From contig CAJTXL010000009.1 in NCBI GenBank assembly GCA_910583525.1, positions 32,413 through 96,412 of the forward strand: a DNA stretch of 64,000 nucleotides. The letters run 5' to 3'. The notes under the pieces are model-generated. The model was not told where the DNA came from, did no database searches, and saw nothing but the letters and a program-made list of their open reading frames with translations. Below, piece after piece: positions 24,892-32,872 of the stretch. The number at the start of each line of letters is the position of its first letter. Within the stretch, counting starts at the first letter, position 1. The DNA comes from an uncultured Muribaculaceae bacterium. Lineage in GTDB: Bacteria; Bacteroidota; Bacteroidia; Bacteroidales; Muribaculaceae. The translations under genes and the position numbers were made by a program.

Positions 24892-25695
24892 TCAGGGCTG
24901 TTTGCCTATGTATGCGAGAATACCGCCGTCGACGTACAGTATCTGTCCGTTTACGAAGTCCGATGCGTCGGAGGCGAGGAACACGGCCGGGCCCATGAGG
25001 TCTTCGGGCGTTCCCCAGCGTCCGGCCGGAGTTTTGGCTATGATGAATTTGTCGAAGGGATGTAGCGAGCCGTCGGGCTGTATTTCGCGCAGCGGTGCCG
25101 TCTGTGGTGTGGCGATGTAGCCCGGCCCTATGCCGTTACATTGTATGTTCGCGGCGCCGTACTCCGAACAGATGTTACGGGTGAGCATCTTCAGGCCTCC
25201 TTTTGCGGCTGCGTATGCGCTGACTGTCTCGCGGCCGAGTTCCGACATCATGGAGCATATGTTTATTATTTTGCCGTGTCCTTTGCGTATCATGCCGGGT
25301 ATTACGGCTTTTGCGCATATGAACGGCGCCACAAGGTCGATGTCGACTACCTGACGGAAGTCTTCGACTGCCATCTCTTCCATCGGGATGCGTTTGATGA
25401 TTCCGGCATTGTTGACGAGAATGTCGATTGTGCCCACTGTCGCTTCGATGTCGGCTACCATTGCTTTGACGGCATCTTCGTCGGTAACGTCGCAGAGATA
25501 TCCTTTTGCGTCGATGCCTGCGTCTTTGTAGTTCGCGATGCCCGTTTCCATCGATTTTTGCGTGTGGCAGTTGTAGACTATGCGTGCTCCGGCCTGGTGG
25601 AGCGCTTTCGCGATAGCAAATCCTATTCCGTAGACGCCACCGGTGACGAGGGCTACTTTTCCTTCGAGCGAGAAGTTTACCATATCCTTATTCAT
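24892..25695 (-). CDS. kduD: KduD-type short-chain dehydrogenase
   Basis: A 267-residue classical SDR, probably reducing 3-deoxy-hexodiulosonate to 2-keto-3-deoxygluconate with NAD(P)H. The cofactor motif is VTGGVYGIGFAIA, the structural NNAG lies near residue 95, and the Ser-Tyr-Lys triad appears in CSMMSELGRETVSAYAAAKG. C-terminal GPGYIATPQT is typical of KduD/gluconate 5-dehydrogenase. The pathway context (kduI, kdgK, aldolase) favours KduD over gluconate dehydrogenase. It overlaps the DUF4861 gene by 8 nt. Confidence 0.85.
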   Translation of the reverse strand: MNKDMVNFSLEGKVALVTGGVYGIGFAIAKALHQAGARIVYNCHTQKSMETGIANYKDAGIDAKGYLCDVTDEDAVKAMVADIEATVGTIDILVNNAGIIKRIPMEEMAVEDFRQVVDIDLVAPFICAKAVIPGMIRKGHGKIINICSMMSELGRETVSAYAAAKGGLKMLTRNICSEYGAANIQCNGIGPGYIATPQTAPLREIQPDGSLHPFDKFIIAKTPAGRWGTPEDLMGPAVFLASDASDFVNGQILYVDGGILAYIGKQP

Positions 25696-26884
25696 ATTTT
25701 ATTTGCAGAGGGTTTTCGAGTCGGTGTTTGTATTGTTCGAGATAGCGCGTCCATGCCTCGAACGATTTGATGTCGGCTTTGTCCCAGCCGAAGCCCCAGT
25801 AGTATGTGAATGTGTCGTCAGGGCTGTAGGTGTCTTTGCAGATGAGGTGACCGTCGGCTTCGAGGCATTCCTGAAATCCGCCGGGGCGGATACAACCTAT
25901 GAAAATGCGGCCGTTTCCGTCACCTTGCGTCGGGTCGGTGTAGGCTATGTATCGGGTTTCGTGGTTGGCTGTTCTTTGCCCGTCGTCGTGCAGTGCTATG
26001 CCGACGCCTATAGGCTTTGGCTGCGTCGTGCCGCTGAACGTTAAGGTCGTTTTGTTGAGGTGTGAACCGGCGTCAAGTGTGATTAGTCGTGTTTCGCATA
26101 TAGCAGAGTCCTCTTCGAGTGCAAACGTGGGGTATGTCAGCCTTGCTGTGAAGCGCAGTGGGCCGTTGTCGAGGATTTCGGCGGTGGTGTAGTTTTTTGG
26201 CAACACGATTTCGGCGGAGTCCATCAACGCGGCGCATCCGGCACCCAATGTCGGGCCTACGGCGTAGCAGTCCATGCCGAAACCGTGGTCGTTGTGGTAC
26301 GAGAATGTCCTGAGGAATTCGTCGGCCCGGTCGGTCGAAACGGCGCGGATGCTGTCGAACGTTCTCCAGTTGTCGGGGTTTATGTCGTCGGCGTAGAATT
26401 GAGGCAGTATTATGCCTGCGGTATTGCGCTTGAGCCAAAGGTCGTATCCGTAGAGGCGTTCGCCTTTGTCGTATTTAGCCATGGCGTATGCCCTGAAGCC
26501 GACAAGGTCATTTTCCCACGAAAGGTCGTTGTCGCGTTCGGGGTAGATGTCGCCGAACGCCGCCGATGCCACATGCAACGGTTTGTCACCTGTGGATATT
26601 CTGTATCGGGTTTCTCCATCGGCTTCTATATCGACGGGAAATATCAGTTTGCCGTCGTAGGTCAGCTGCGACGGGATAGTCTCGCCGTCGAGGTCTTCCA
26701 CTATATAATGTTTGCCAGCGAGAAGCCTCGGCAGCCTTGCGGTGTCGAGTTCTACTATTTCATTGAGCCGTTGGATGCCTGACGGGTTGCATACGGTGAC
26801 AGACACTTTGTCTGCCTTTGTGCATGCAGTGAATGCCGAGGCGGCTATTATTGCCGGTATTACGTGTTTTAAAGTCCGTTTCAT
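25688..26884 (-). CDS. DUF4861-like lipoprotein heading the uronate operon
   Basis: A 398-residue lipoprotein (signal peptide, lipobox FTACT at Cys 21) resembling the DUF4861 family, which recurs in polysaccharide-utilisation loci for uronic-acid polymers. It is beta-rich and aromatic. Conserved-looking blocks are WENDLVGFRAYAMAKYDKG, YGYDLWLKRNT and DHGFGMDCYAVGPTLGAG. The C-terminal half contains TYYWGFGWDKADIKSFEAW. The activity is not known to me; lyase or glycoside-processing roles have been suggested by context for such proteins. It is the first gene of the seven-gene operon, behind the promoter at 26963-26993. Confidence 0.65.
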   Translation of the reverse strand: MKRTLKHVIPAIIAASAFTACTKADKVSVTVCNPSGIQRLNEIVELDTARLPRLLAGKHYIVEDLDGETIPSQLTYDGKLIFPVDIEADGETRYRISTGDKPLHVASAAFGDIYPERDNDLSWENDLVGFRAYAMAKYDKGERLYGYDLWLKRNTAGIILPQFYADDINPDNWRTFDSIRAVSTDRADEFLRTFSYHNDHGFGMDCYAVGPTLGAGCAALMDSAEIVLPKNYTTAEILDNGPLRFTARLTYPTFALEEDSAICETRLITLDAGSHLNKTTLTFSGTTQPKPIGVGIALHDDGQRTANHETRYIAYTDPTQGDGNGRIFIGCIRPGGFQECLEADGHLICKDTYSPDDTFTYYWGFGWDKADIKSFEAWTRYLEQYKHRLENPLQIKYE

Positions 26885-26962
26885 GGCGGATTATGCTAAG
26901 ATGATGGCGGAAGAAAGTAGGTTATTATTGTGCAAACATACCATCGTCTTTCAAAACGCCGC

Positions 26963-26993
26963 CAAAGTTAACGATTTTTTGACGAGCTACAAT
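26963..26993 (-). promoter_or_regulatory. Promoter of the uronate operon
   Basis: TAACTTTG (minus, 26963-26970) with ATTG (26990-26993) 19 nt upstream. The leader is about 70 nt. Confidence 0.6.
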
Positions 26994-27084
26994 GCCACTT
27001 GCCCACAAATCGCTGCAAATTCTTTGTAAAACGGCATGTCCCAACTTCTTTTTTGCAAGACAAAAAGAGCCGTATATGGTTGTG

Positions 27085-28305
27085 TTACAGCTTCTGAAAA
27101 TTGTCGTTAATCAAAAACTGCCTTAACGGCATGTGAATAATGCCATCATAAACGGTAGACTTTGTTATCGGATTCATGGAAACTACATATTTGGGGTAGT
27201 TATCATTAATCTTCATTAGATTTCCAAACTCACGGTTCATGGTACGTTCATCGGCAATCAGATAAGCGACCTGTATGTACATGGGTTGGCCCTTTTTCTC
27301 AGCCACGAAATCTACTTCTCCCGACGGTAGCACTCCGACGGCTATTTTGTAACCGAGGTTTTTAAGGTGCAGATAAACGGCGTTTTCAATAACTTTCTCA
27401 ATATCTTTAGCGCGGTTGTTCCCTACAAGCAAATTGCGTAGGCCAAGGTCTTCAAAATAATATTTGTCAGTTGTTTCCAACAGCCTCTTGCCGTGGATGT
27501 CGTATCGTGGAACTTTATTTATTATATATGCGTTGGATGCGGCTTTGAGGTAATTTAAGGCAGACAATGGGGTGAGTTCAACTTTTTGTGACTTCAGATA
27601 TTTGGATATTGATGTCGCTGAGACCAATTGCCCGGTGTTGTCGCTAATATACGACATCATGTTTTCAAATAGGGTGACATTTCGCAAGCCCTCTCGCTTT
27701 ACCACATCTTTAAGTACTATGGTGTTATAGATGTTTTGGATATATTCCCAAATCATATCTTCGTTTTGCAGCCCAAGACGATAAAGGTGTGGGAGACCAC
27801 CATAGAAAAGATATCTGTCGAGGCTTTCAGGAGAATCCGTCAGCTTATGGAACTCGAGGAATTCGTTATATGAAAGACTTTGGATGTGAATGTCAATATA
27901 TCGTCCTCCGAGATATGTAGAAAGCTCGGACGACATCATCTTGGCATTGCTCCCGGTTACGACAATTTGACATTCCTCATCGGCATTGAGACTGCGCAGT
28001 GTGTTTTCAAAGCCTTCAATATCCTGAACTTCGTCGATAAACAAATAGTTGTCGTCATTTTCTCGGAATTTGTCCCTAAGGAATGCCGACAAGTCTTCGT
28101 CAGTGCGGATTTCTGCATATATCTTCTTCTCTTTGTTGATATACACAATATTGGCTTCGGGTTTGTCGCTTTTAATTACCTGAGCAAGTTGTCGGAGTAT
28201 AAAGCTTTTACCGACACGCCTTTGGCCGGTTAGCGCAATTATCATACCTTTGTTAAAAAAACGCAGGATATGGTCAATATATATATTACGAGAAATTATT
28301 TCCAT
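27085..28305 (-). CDS. AAA ATPase with DUF4143 domain
   Basis: A 406-residue ATPase of a family common and multicopy in Bacteroidales. Walker A is LTGQRRVGKSFILRQL near residue 30, Walker B is NYLFIDEVQDIEGF near 90, and a sensor-like VVTGSNAKMMSSELSTYLGG follows. The C-terminal DUF4143 region carries KYYFEDLGLRNLLVG and a PD-(D/E)xK-like core, GEVDFVAEKKGQPMYIQVAY. The biological role is unproven; relatives are often found near defence and mobile genes. The start at 28305 lies 5 nt from the -7 box, so the transcript is nearly leaderless. A 32-bp palindrome covers the promoter. Confidence 0.85.
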   Translation of the reverse strand: MEIISRNIYIDHILRFFNKGMIIALTGQRRVGKSFILRQLAQVIKSDKPEANIVYINKEKKIYAEIRTDEDLSAFLRDKFRENDDNYLFIDEVQDIEGFENTLRSLNADEECQIVVTGSNAKMMSSELSTYLGGRYIDIHIQSLSYNEFLEFHKLTDSPESLDRYLFYGGLPHLYRLGLQNEDMIWEYIQNIYNTIVLKDVVKREGLRNVTLFENMMSYISDNTGQLVSATSISKYLKSQKVELTPLSALNYLKAASNAYIINKVPRYDIHGKRLLETTDKYYFEDLGLRNLLVGNNRAKDIEKVIENAVYLHLKNLGYKIAVGVLPSGEVDFVAEKKGQPMYIQVAYLIADERTMNREFGNLMKINDNYPKYVVSMNPITKSTVYDGIIHMPLRQFLINDNFQKL

Positions 28306-28309
28306 GCCA

Positions 28310-28341
28310 CAAAGATATCCAATTTTATTTGGTATACCAAA
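28310..28341 (-). promoter_or_regulatory. Promoter of the AAA/DUF4143 gene
   Basis: TATCTTTG (minus, 28310-28317) and TTTG (28338-28341) with 20-nt spacing. Confidence 0.75.
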
Positions 28342-28350
28342 TAAAATTGG
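28319..28350. promoter_or_regulatory. 32-bp perfect palindrome over the AAA promoter
   Basis: The arms CCAATTTTATTTGGTA (28319-28334) and 28335-28350 are exact reverse complements. The centre TTTGGTATACCAAA includes the -33 box, and the left arm fills the spacer. Protein bound here would block RNA polymerase, so an operator is the simplest reading. Confidence 0.65.
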
Positions 28351-28441
28351 CAAAACAACTAAATTTGTTTTGTACGATTAATAGATTTTTTTGTGGGTGA
28401 TTTTCTCTTTGGCTTCTTTTGTGACACAAAAATTAGACAAG

Positions 28442-28473
28442 TTTGGTTTTGTGTTCGACTTATCCTAACTTTG
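28442..28473 (+). promoter_or_regulatory. Promoter of the HAD phosphatase gene
   Basis: TTTG (28442-28445) and TAACTTTG (28466-28473) with 20-nt spacing. Transcription would start at about 28480, almost at the ATG (28482), giving a nearly leaderless mRNA. Confidence 0.75.
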
Positions 28474-28481
28474 CAATCAGT

Positions 28482-29312
28482 ATGAGAAAAGATACATTGT
28501 ATGTCAGCGATATGGACGGGACTTTGCTTGGCGCCGATTCGCGCATATCGCCGTTTTCTTCGGAAATCATATCGGATTTGAGCCGTGACGGTGCTCTTAT
28601 AACGGTGGCTACGGCGCGCACTCCGGCTACTGTGCGACCGCTATTGGATGGTACGTTCACCGTGCCGCCGGCTGTGGTCATGACCGGCTGTGCCATGTGG
28701 GACCGTCAAGCCGCCCGGCTTGTCGAACCGCACTTTCTGCCGGAGCTCGACGTTGATACCATTGTAGGATTATGCAGGCAGCACGGTTTTAGCCCGTTTG
28801 TTTACGTGTTGTCGGATGACGGCCTCACGCTTGATGTCTATCATGAAGGTGCAGAGCTTAACCGTGCCGAGCGCAGTTTTTATGAGGAACGTGCAAGGCT
28901 TAAACGTTTTCATCTCGGAACGCCTGCGCCTGCCCGTGCTCGGCAATTCGGCATGCTGTTTTTTGCCATGGGCAAATCGGACGGCATCCGTGTGGCGGCA
29001 GATGCTATATCCGCATCGACCGATTGCACTGTCAGCTGTTGCCACGATGTTTTCAACCCCGAAGTTGTCACTCTCGAGATTTTTCCTCCGGGAGTCGACA
29101 AAGCTCGGGCGGTGTCGGGCTTGAAGAAAAAGCTCGGGGTGGAGCGCCTGGTGGTGTTCGGTGACAGCCTCAACGATGTGCCGATGTTTGCCGTTGCCGA
29201 TGTGGCGGTCGCCGTGGGCAACGCTTTGCCCGAAGTCAAAGCTGCGGCCGATGTCGTAATCGGCCCGAACTACACCGACTCTGTGGCACGGTTTATTGCC
29301 GAAGACGCCTGA
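28482..29312 (+). CDS. HAD-family (Cof-type) phosphatase
   Basis: A 276-residue haloacid-dehalogenase-like hydrolase with a type IIB cap, likely a phosphatase of sugar phosphates or phosphorylated cofactors. Motif I is YVSDMDGTLLG with the nucleophilic Asp, motif II lies in ITVATART, and motifs III-IV are VVFGDSLNDVPMFAVAD near residue 228. The start at 28482 is fixed by the promoter. It is a single gene diverging from the AAA ATPase. Substrate cannot be predicted. Confidence 0.87.
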   Translation: MRKDTLYVSDMDGTLLGADSRISPFSSEIISDLSRDGALITVATARTPATVRPLLDGTFTVPPAVVMTGCAMWDRQAARLVEPHFLPELDVDTIVGLCRQHGFSPFVYVLSDDGLTLDVYHEGAELNRAERSFYEERARLKRFHLGTPAPARARQFGMLFFAMGKSDGIRVAADAISASTDCTVSCCHDVFNPEVVTLEIFPPGVDKARAVSGLKKKLGVERLVVFGDSLNDVPMFAVADVAVAVGNALPEVKAAADVVIGPNYTDSVARFIAEDA

Positions 29313-29365
29313 AATACCGCAGAGGCTACTGAAAACCAAAAAACGAGAACTTTTTGCATGGCGAC

Positions 29366-29397
29366 GTTGTGTATATTGTATATTCTTTGTATATTTG
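29366..29397 (+). promoter_or_regulatory. Promoter of the toxin-antitoxin pair
   Basis: GTTG (29366-29369) and TATATTTG (29390-29397) with 20-nt spacing. This rules out the longer upstream frame and sets the antitoxin start at 29419. Confidence 0.65.
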
Positions 29398-29418
29398 CAC
29401 TATAAATCAAGAACAACT

Positions 29419-29718
29419 ATGGCAACGACAATCGAAATTAAACGAAAAAACATAGACCTGCCCGTCGATACGCTCCGTACTTTGTCTATTATGGCGGCAT
29501 CAGTGGGCAAAAGTCTTAAAAAATACATCGAGGAAACTTTGATAGCCAAGGCCTCCGGCGCAAAAATCGAAGTCTACGAGAACCCTTCGCCGAGTGGAGA
29601 CCCCTGGTTCGACGACCCTGAGAACATGGCCTCGGTAATGCGCGGAGTGGCTGAGCATAAGGCCGGTTTGGGGCGTAAGGTCACTATGGATGAAATCAGG
29701 GAGATGCTTGGCGTATGA
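29419..29718 (+). CDS. Ribbon-helix-helix-like antitoxin
   Basis: A 99-residue protein placed directly before a YoeB/RelE-type toxin. The N-terminal half (IEIKRKNIDLPVDTLRTLSI, MAASVGKSLKKYIEETLI) fits a ribbon-helix-helix DNA-binding domain. The C-terminal half is acidic and Pro/Gly-rich (GDPWFDDPENMASVMRG), as in toxin-neutralising tails. It probably represses its own promoter together with the toxin. The stop overlaps the toxin ATG by 4 nt. It does not look like YefM, the usual partner of YoeB. Confidence 0.75.
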   Translation: MATTIEIKRKNIDLPVDTLRTLSIMAASVGKSLKKYIEETLIAKASGAKIEVYENPSPSGDPWFDDPENMASVMRGVAEHKAGLGRKVTMDEIREMLGV

Positions 29719-29990
29719 TATACGATATCATAATTCTTCCCGAGGCCGAGCGTCATTTTCACGAATGGTATAAATCGGGGCAGAAGAAAGCAATCGCCAA
29801 AATTGAGGCCTTGTTAGCCGAACTGAAGGAGCATCCTACAACAGGAACCGGCCAGGTCGAACAGCTCCGTGGCAATCTCTCCGGATATTGGAGCCGCCGC
29901 ATAGACAAGGCGAATAGACTTGTGTATTCTATTGAGGAAGATGTTGTAACGGTCACGGTCGTATCGGCAAAGGGGCATTATGGCAGATAG
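29715..29990 (+). CDS. YoeB/RelE-family mRNA interferase toxin
   Basis: A 91-residue toxin of the RelE/ParE superfamily, Txe/YoeB branch, expected to cut mRNA at the ribosome. Recognisable parts are AERHFHEWYKSGQKKAIAKI, the conserved QLRGNLSGYWSRRIDKANRL with catalytic Arg residues, LVYSIEEDVVTVTVVSAKGH, and the C-terminal HYGR in place of the usual HY. It is translated from an ATGA overlap with its antitoxin and followed by a terminator hairpin. Confidence 0.85.
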   Translation: MIYDIIILPEAERHFHEWYKSGQKKAIAKIEALLAELKEHPTTGTGQVEQLRGNLSGYWSRRIDKANRLVYSIEEDVVTVTVVSAKGHYGR

Positions 29991-30023
29991 GTCAATCGTA
30001 TTTTCTTAGAAACATACTTGTCA

Positions 30024-30052
30024 AGAGAAGCGCATGCGCTTCTCTTTATGTT
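30024..30052 (+). terminator. Terminator of the toxin-antitoxin operon
   Basis: AGAGAAGCGCA (30024-30034) and 30035-30045 form a perfect 22-bp palindrome, followed by TTTATGTTT. Confidence 0.7.
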
Positions 30053-30154
30053 TAATGCCGCTGCAATAGGAGTCCACATCGTTTGAACCATACCGGCAGG
30101 AGGTTTGTTAGTAAATCAGTGAATGAAACCAATGAACTGAAAACACCTCCTATC

Positions 30155-30745
30155 ATGACCAAAAAAAGTATAAAGGGTACAAAAACTGAAAAGAACATAG
30201 TAATGGCCTATATGGCTGAGTCGAGCGCATATAGCCGCTACACATTCTATGCCTCGCAGGCCGAGAAGGAAAATTATTTCCCGATAGCCCGTATTTTTAC
30301 AGAGACGGCCAACAATGAGCTGCGCCATGCCAAGGTATATTTCAAGATGCTCGAAGGCGGTAATCTGCCCGTGACCCTTGATGTCGATGCCGGAGTCATC
30401 GGTACGACGGCCGAAAACCTACAGACGGCGGCGCACGAAGAACTTGTCGAAGGCTCGCAGATGTACGAGGCTGCCGCCAAGGTGGCCCAAGAGGAAGGCT
30501 TCGACGAAATAGCCGAGCATTTCCGCTCGATAGCGCAGATAGAAATGCGTCACCGCCGCCGTTTTCTTCATTACCTCAAGCAGGTCGAAGAGGGCACGGT
30601 ATGGAAGCGCGACCACGAAATAGTATGGAAGTGCCTTGTATGCGGATACGAATACAAGGGAACCGAACCTCCTGTAGAATGCCCGGCTTGCGACCATCCG
30701 CGCGAACACTACATGGCTATGGACTATGTAGAAGGCCTCGAATAA
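30155..30745 (+). CDS. rbr: Rubrerythrin
   Basis: A 196-residue peroxide-reducing enzyme protecting anaerobes. The N-terminal four-helix bundle holds the di-iron ligands in MAESSAYSRYTFYASQAEKE, TETANNELRHAKVYF, and FRSIAQIEMRHRRRFLHY. The C-terminal rubredoxin domain has both Cys pairs, WKCLVCGYEYKG and CPACDHPREHY. The ATG at 30155 gives the usual N-terminus (MTKKSIKGTKTEKN). No clear promoter is visible; a short inverted repeat AGGAGGT/ACCTCCT (30098-30104 with 30145-30151) lies in the leader and could hide or regulate the start. Confidence 0.93.
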   Translation: MTKKSIKGTKTEKNIVMAYMAESSAYSRYTFYASQAEKENYFPIARIFTETANNELRHAKVYFKMLEGGNLPVTLDVDAGVIGTTAENLQTAAHEELVEGSQMYEAAAKVAQEEGFDEIAEHFRSIAQIEMRHRRRFLHYLKQVEEGTVWKRDHEIVWKCLVCGYEYKGTEPPVECPACDHPREHYMAMDYVEGLE

Positions 30746-30770
30746 CAGCCACTCATCGCAACTACTTCAT

Positions 30771-30820
30771 AAAAGCCACACGAGGCATGCACCGTAATGG
30801 AGCATGCCTCGTGTATTTTG
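30771..30820. terminator. Bidirectional terminator between rbr and rplS
   Basis: ACACGAGGCATGC (30778-30790) pairs with 30802-30814 in a 13-bp perfect stem. T-rich runs follow on both strands (ATTTTG on plus, GGCTTTT on minus). Confidence 0.85.
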
Positions 30821-30836
30821 TCGTTGTGGCTGCGTA

Positions 30837-31202
30837 TCAGTCGTTTGCCTTGTTCACTACGCGGCGCTCTTTGATGCGGGCTTTTTTGCCGGTGAGGGCG
30901 CGGAGATAGTAGAGTTTCGCACGACGCACTTTACCGTATTTGTTCACGGTGATTGAGTCGATGAAAGGCGAGTCCATGGGGAAAATACGTTCAACGCCGA
31001 TGTTTTCGCTCATCTTGCGCACGGTGAAACGTTTCTTGGCGCCTTCGCCAGAGATGCGGATAACCACACCGCGGTACTGCTGGATACGCTCCTTGTTGCC
31101 TTCTTTGATGCGGTAAGCCACGGTGATGGTGTCGCCGGGGCCGAAGTCGGGGTGCTGTTTGCCTGAAGCGAAGGCTTCTTCGGCAATTTTAATCAAATCC
31201 AT
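30837..31202 (-). CDS. rplS: 50S ribosomal protein L19
   Basis: A 121-residue L19 protein at the 30S-50S interface. The family core is plain: DFGPGDTITVAYRIKEGNKE, QQYRGVVIRISGEGAKK, FTVRKMSENIGVERIFP, SITVNKYGKVRRAKLYYLR. It is monocistronic here, with its own promoter, an about 77-nt leader and a terminator. In many bacteria rplS is in an operon with trmD and rimM, which is not the case in this window. Confidence 0.97.
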   Translation of the reverse strand: MDLIKIAEEAFASGKQHPDFGPGDTITVAYRIKEGNKERIQQYRGVVIRISGEGAKKRFTVRKMSENIGVERIFPMDSPFIDSITVNKYGKVRRAKLYYLRALTGKKARIKERRVVNKAND

Positions 31203-31280
31203 TGATGTGTAATTGATTTAGAATGTTAACATTACTCGCAATATTCGCAGGCTGCATGTCCTGCCAGAGATTACGAAATC
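31203..31280 (-). promoter_or_regulatory. Structured leader of rplS
   Basis: The leader contains a GCAGG/CCTGC hairpin (around 31245-31263) and the perfect 12-bp palindrome AATGTTAACATT (31222-31233) close to the start. Ribosomal-protein leaders that bind their own protein are known in this phylum; assignment here is inference. Confidence 0.35.
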
Positions 31281-31285
31281 GACCG

Positions 31286-31317
31286 CAAAATTAAGTTTTT
31301 TTTCTCAAACTCGCAAA
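31286..31317 (-). promoter_or_regulatory. Promoter of rplS
   Basis: TAATTTTG (minus, 31286-31293) and TTTG (31314-31317) with 20-nt spacing. Confidence 0.75.
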
Positions 31318-31369
31318 TAATCAGCGAGAAAAAGTTTTTTTGAGGGCGCGTGGTGTCTATGCCATAAAG

Positions 31370-32422
31370 TTACGGGATTGATACTTTGTAGGCGCTTCCG
31401 TTTTCGGTGGTGATGACATATATACCTGCGGTCAATGTCGCCGACATGCCTTTGTCGAGTGAGGCACAGAGCCGTCCCGACATGTCGTAGACTTTGATAT
31501 CGGCACAGGCGGTGACACTATGCCCGGCGATGCGCACCGGCACTTCGTCCGACACTTCTATTGCCATAGTTCCGGCAGAACCATCTTCGGCGATGTTGGC
31601 GAATTTGCCCCACTGGTAGTGGCTGCGATAGACATCTGCACTGCCTTTTGGCACATAGAGGGTGGTGTGCGCGTAGATGTAGTCGTCGAAGTGGAAAGTC
31701 TCAATAGTTTGGGGCTTCGGGTTCTTTGTCTTGAGCGCTTTCAACACAGGCACTCCCGTGGCTTCGTCTTTTGGCATATCGTCAAGACGGCACCAATTAT
31801 CGAAAACTGTCGGCAAAGTTATCTCGCGAAGCGATGTGCAGTGCACCTCGCTATAGAAGTGGCTACTGAAATAAATAGACGAGAGATGGTCGTGCAACGA
31901 TAAATCGAGCGTCTCAAGCGAAGGGCACATGCCGAAAAGTTCGGCTCCCATCTTGCAGGAGACATCAGTCATCGCTACAGTTTTCAGCTTGGGGCAATTG
32001 AAAAAGGCTCCGTCCCATATATCGTCGATGGTCGAGGGGAGCTTCACCGACAGAAGGTCTTCGCAACCGGCGAAAGCGGCGTAGTGGATGCGCGTCACCG
32101 TATAGGTTTTTCCGTCGTGCTCAACGGTAGATGGTATGTCGATATTCCACTTATAGCAACCGGTGTAGCCTTTGTCGCCAAAATTTCGCAAGGATGAGTA
32201 ATATTCCGGGGTGTCGCACATGAAATATGCTTCAGTGTCATTGTAAAAGTAGCCGTCGTCGACTACCGCCACACGGTTGTTGTCCTTATCGATTATGAAA
32301 TAATATATGCCGTCGGAGGCGAAGTCGTGGGTGTATGTGGTCGGGTCGGCTATCTGTGCAAAGGCATGCCCCGTAGTCATTGCAAAGAGCATGCACAAGA
32401 TTTTTGCAAAAAGCTGTTTCAT
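31370..32422 (-). CDS. Secreted BspA-like leucine-rich repeat protein
   Basis: A 350-residue exported protein. The signal peptide is MKQLFAKILCMLFAMTTGHA. The start at 32422 is preferred over 32440 because AAGGA lies about 10 nt upstream of it. LRR_5/BspA repeats appear near residues 100-200 (RIHYAAFAGCEDLLSVKLPS, DGAFFNCPKLKTVAM, ELFGMCPSLETLDLS). A C-terminal tail (IKVYDMSGRLCASLDKGM, LTAGIYVITT, YKVSIP) resembles a type IX sorting domain. Such proteins usually act as surface adhesins. It has its own promoter (32462-32492). Confidence 0.78.
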   Translation of the reverse strand: MKQLFAKILCMLFAMTTGHAFAQIADPTTYTHDFASDGIYYFIIDKDNNRVAVVDDGYFYNDTEAYFMCDTPEYYSSLRNFGDKGYTGCYKWNIDIPSTVEHDGKTYTVTRIHYAAFAGCEDLLSVKLPSTIDDIWDGAFFNCPKLKTVAMTDVSCKMGAELFGMCPSLETLDLSLHDHLSSIYFSSHFYSEVHCTSLREITLPTVFDNWCRLDDMPKDEATGVPVLKALKTKNPKPQTIETFHFDDYIYAHTTLYVPKGSADVYRSHYQWGKFANIAEDGSAGTMAIEVSDEVPVRIAGHSVTACADIKVYDMSGRLCASLDKGMSATLTAGIYVITTENGSAYKVSIP

Positions 32423-32461
32423 AAATATTTCCTTTTTCATTAGTAATGAATAACCGTTTCA

Positions 32462-32492
32462 CAAAATTAAACAATATTTTGCTAATGCCAAC
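32462..32492 (-). promoter_or_regulatory. Promoter of the BspA-like gene
   Basis: TAATTTTG (minus, 32462-32469) with GTTG (32489-32492) 19 nt upstream. Confidence 0.6.
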
Positions 32493-32508
32493 TTTTTTGG
32501 CAATACAA

Positions 32509-32552
32509 TGGCAAAATAAAATAGCGTGAAAGAACCCCGACTTCTTTCACGC
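32509..32552 (-). terminator. Terminator of the DUF3791-DUF3990 module
   Basis: GCGTGAAAGAA (32524-32534) pairs with 32542-32552, an 11-bp perfect stem, followed on the minus strand by a T-rich TATTTTATTTTG. It lies about 100 nt past the last gene of the module. Confidence 0.7.
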
Positions 32553-32650
32553 ATAAGGGTTGTTCAGATACCTGTTGGTTAACTATATGAACAAAATTTG
32601 TTTGACAGACTGAAGGATTTGTTACGTTGATACATGGTCGGCGAGGCTGC

Positions 32651-32872
32651 TTAAATCTCTTCCAAGAACATCTGATAGAGGGCGACGGGGCCGTAGTGCC
32701 ATAGTTTGGTTTCTTCGTCTTCAAGTTGGCGGTATGTCTCAGATTGGTATATGCGGTTTAGCGCCTCGGTAATCGGCAGTCCGAAGTCGTCGGCATACAT
32801 CACGGCCATTTTGCTGACCTTGCCTGGTAGCAAAAGATATAGGTTCTCTGATGTTACCTTTCTTTCGGTCAT
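32651..32872 (-). CDS. DUF3791-like small protein, distal copy
   Basis: A 73-residue protein, third gene of the ADP-ribosyltransferase-like module. It reads VSKMAVMYADDFGLPITEAL, then IYQSETYRQLEDEETKLWHYGPVALYQMFLEE. The motif TKLWHYGP is typical of one DUF3791 branch found beside DUF3990. Its ATG overlaps the DUF3990 stop by 4 nt. A role as antidote or partner of the enzyme is inferred from this fixed position. Confidence 0.65.
   Translation of the reverse strand: MTERKVTSENLYLLLPGKVSKMAVMYADDFGLPITEALNRIYQSETYRQLEDEETKLWHYGPVALYQMFLEEI

Noticed and set aside
24892..25695. Gluconate 5-dehydrogenase as the name for the SDR
   Set aside because: Sequence alone does not separate it from KduD, and the neighbours kduI, kdgK and the aldolase make KduD the better reading.
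30098..30151. Riboswitch before rubrerythrin
   Set aside because: Only one 7-bp inverted repeat was found; there is no multi-helix structure to support a riboswitch.
32482..32724. An 80-codon minus-strand frame between the LRR gene and the DUF3791 gene
   Set aside because: It overlaps the distal DUF3791 gene in another frame and runs across the terminator hairpin, with no protein-like pattern.
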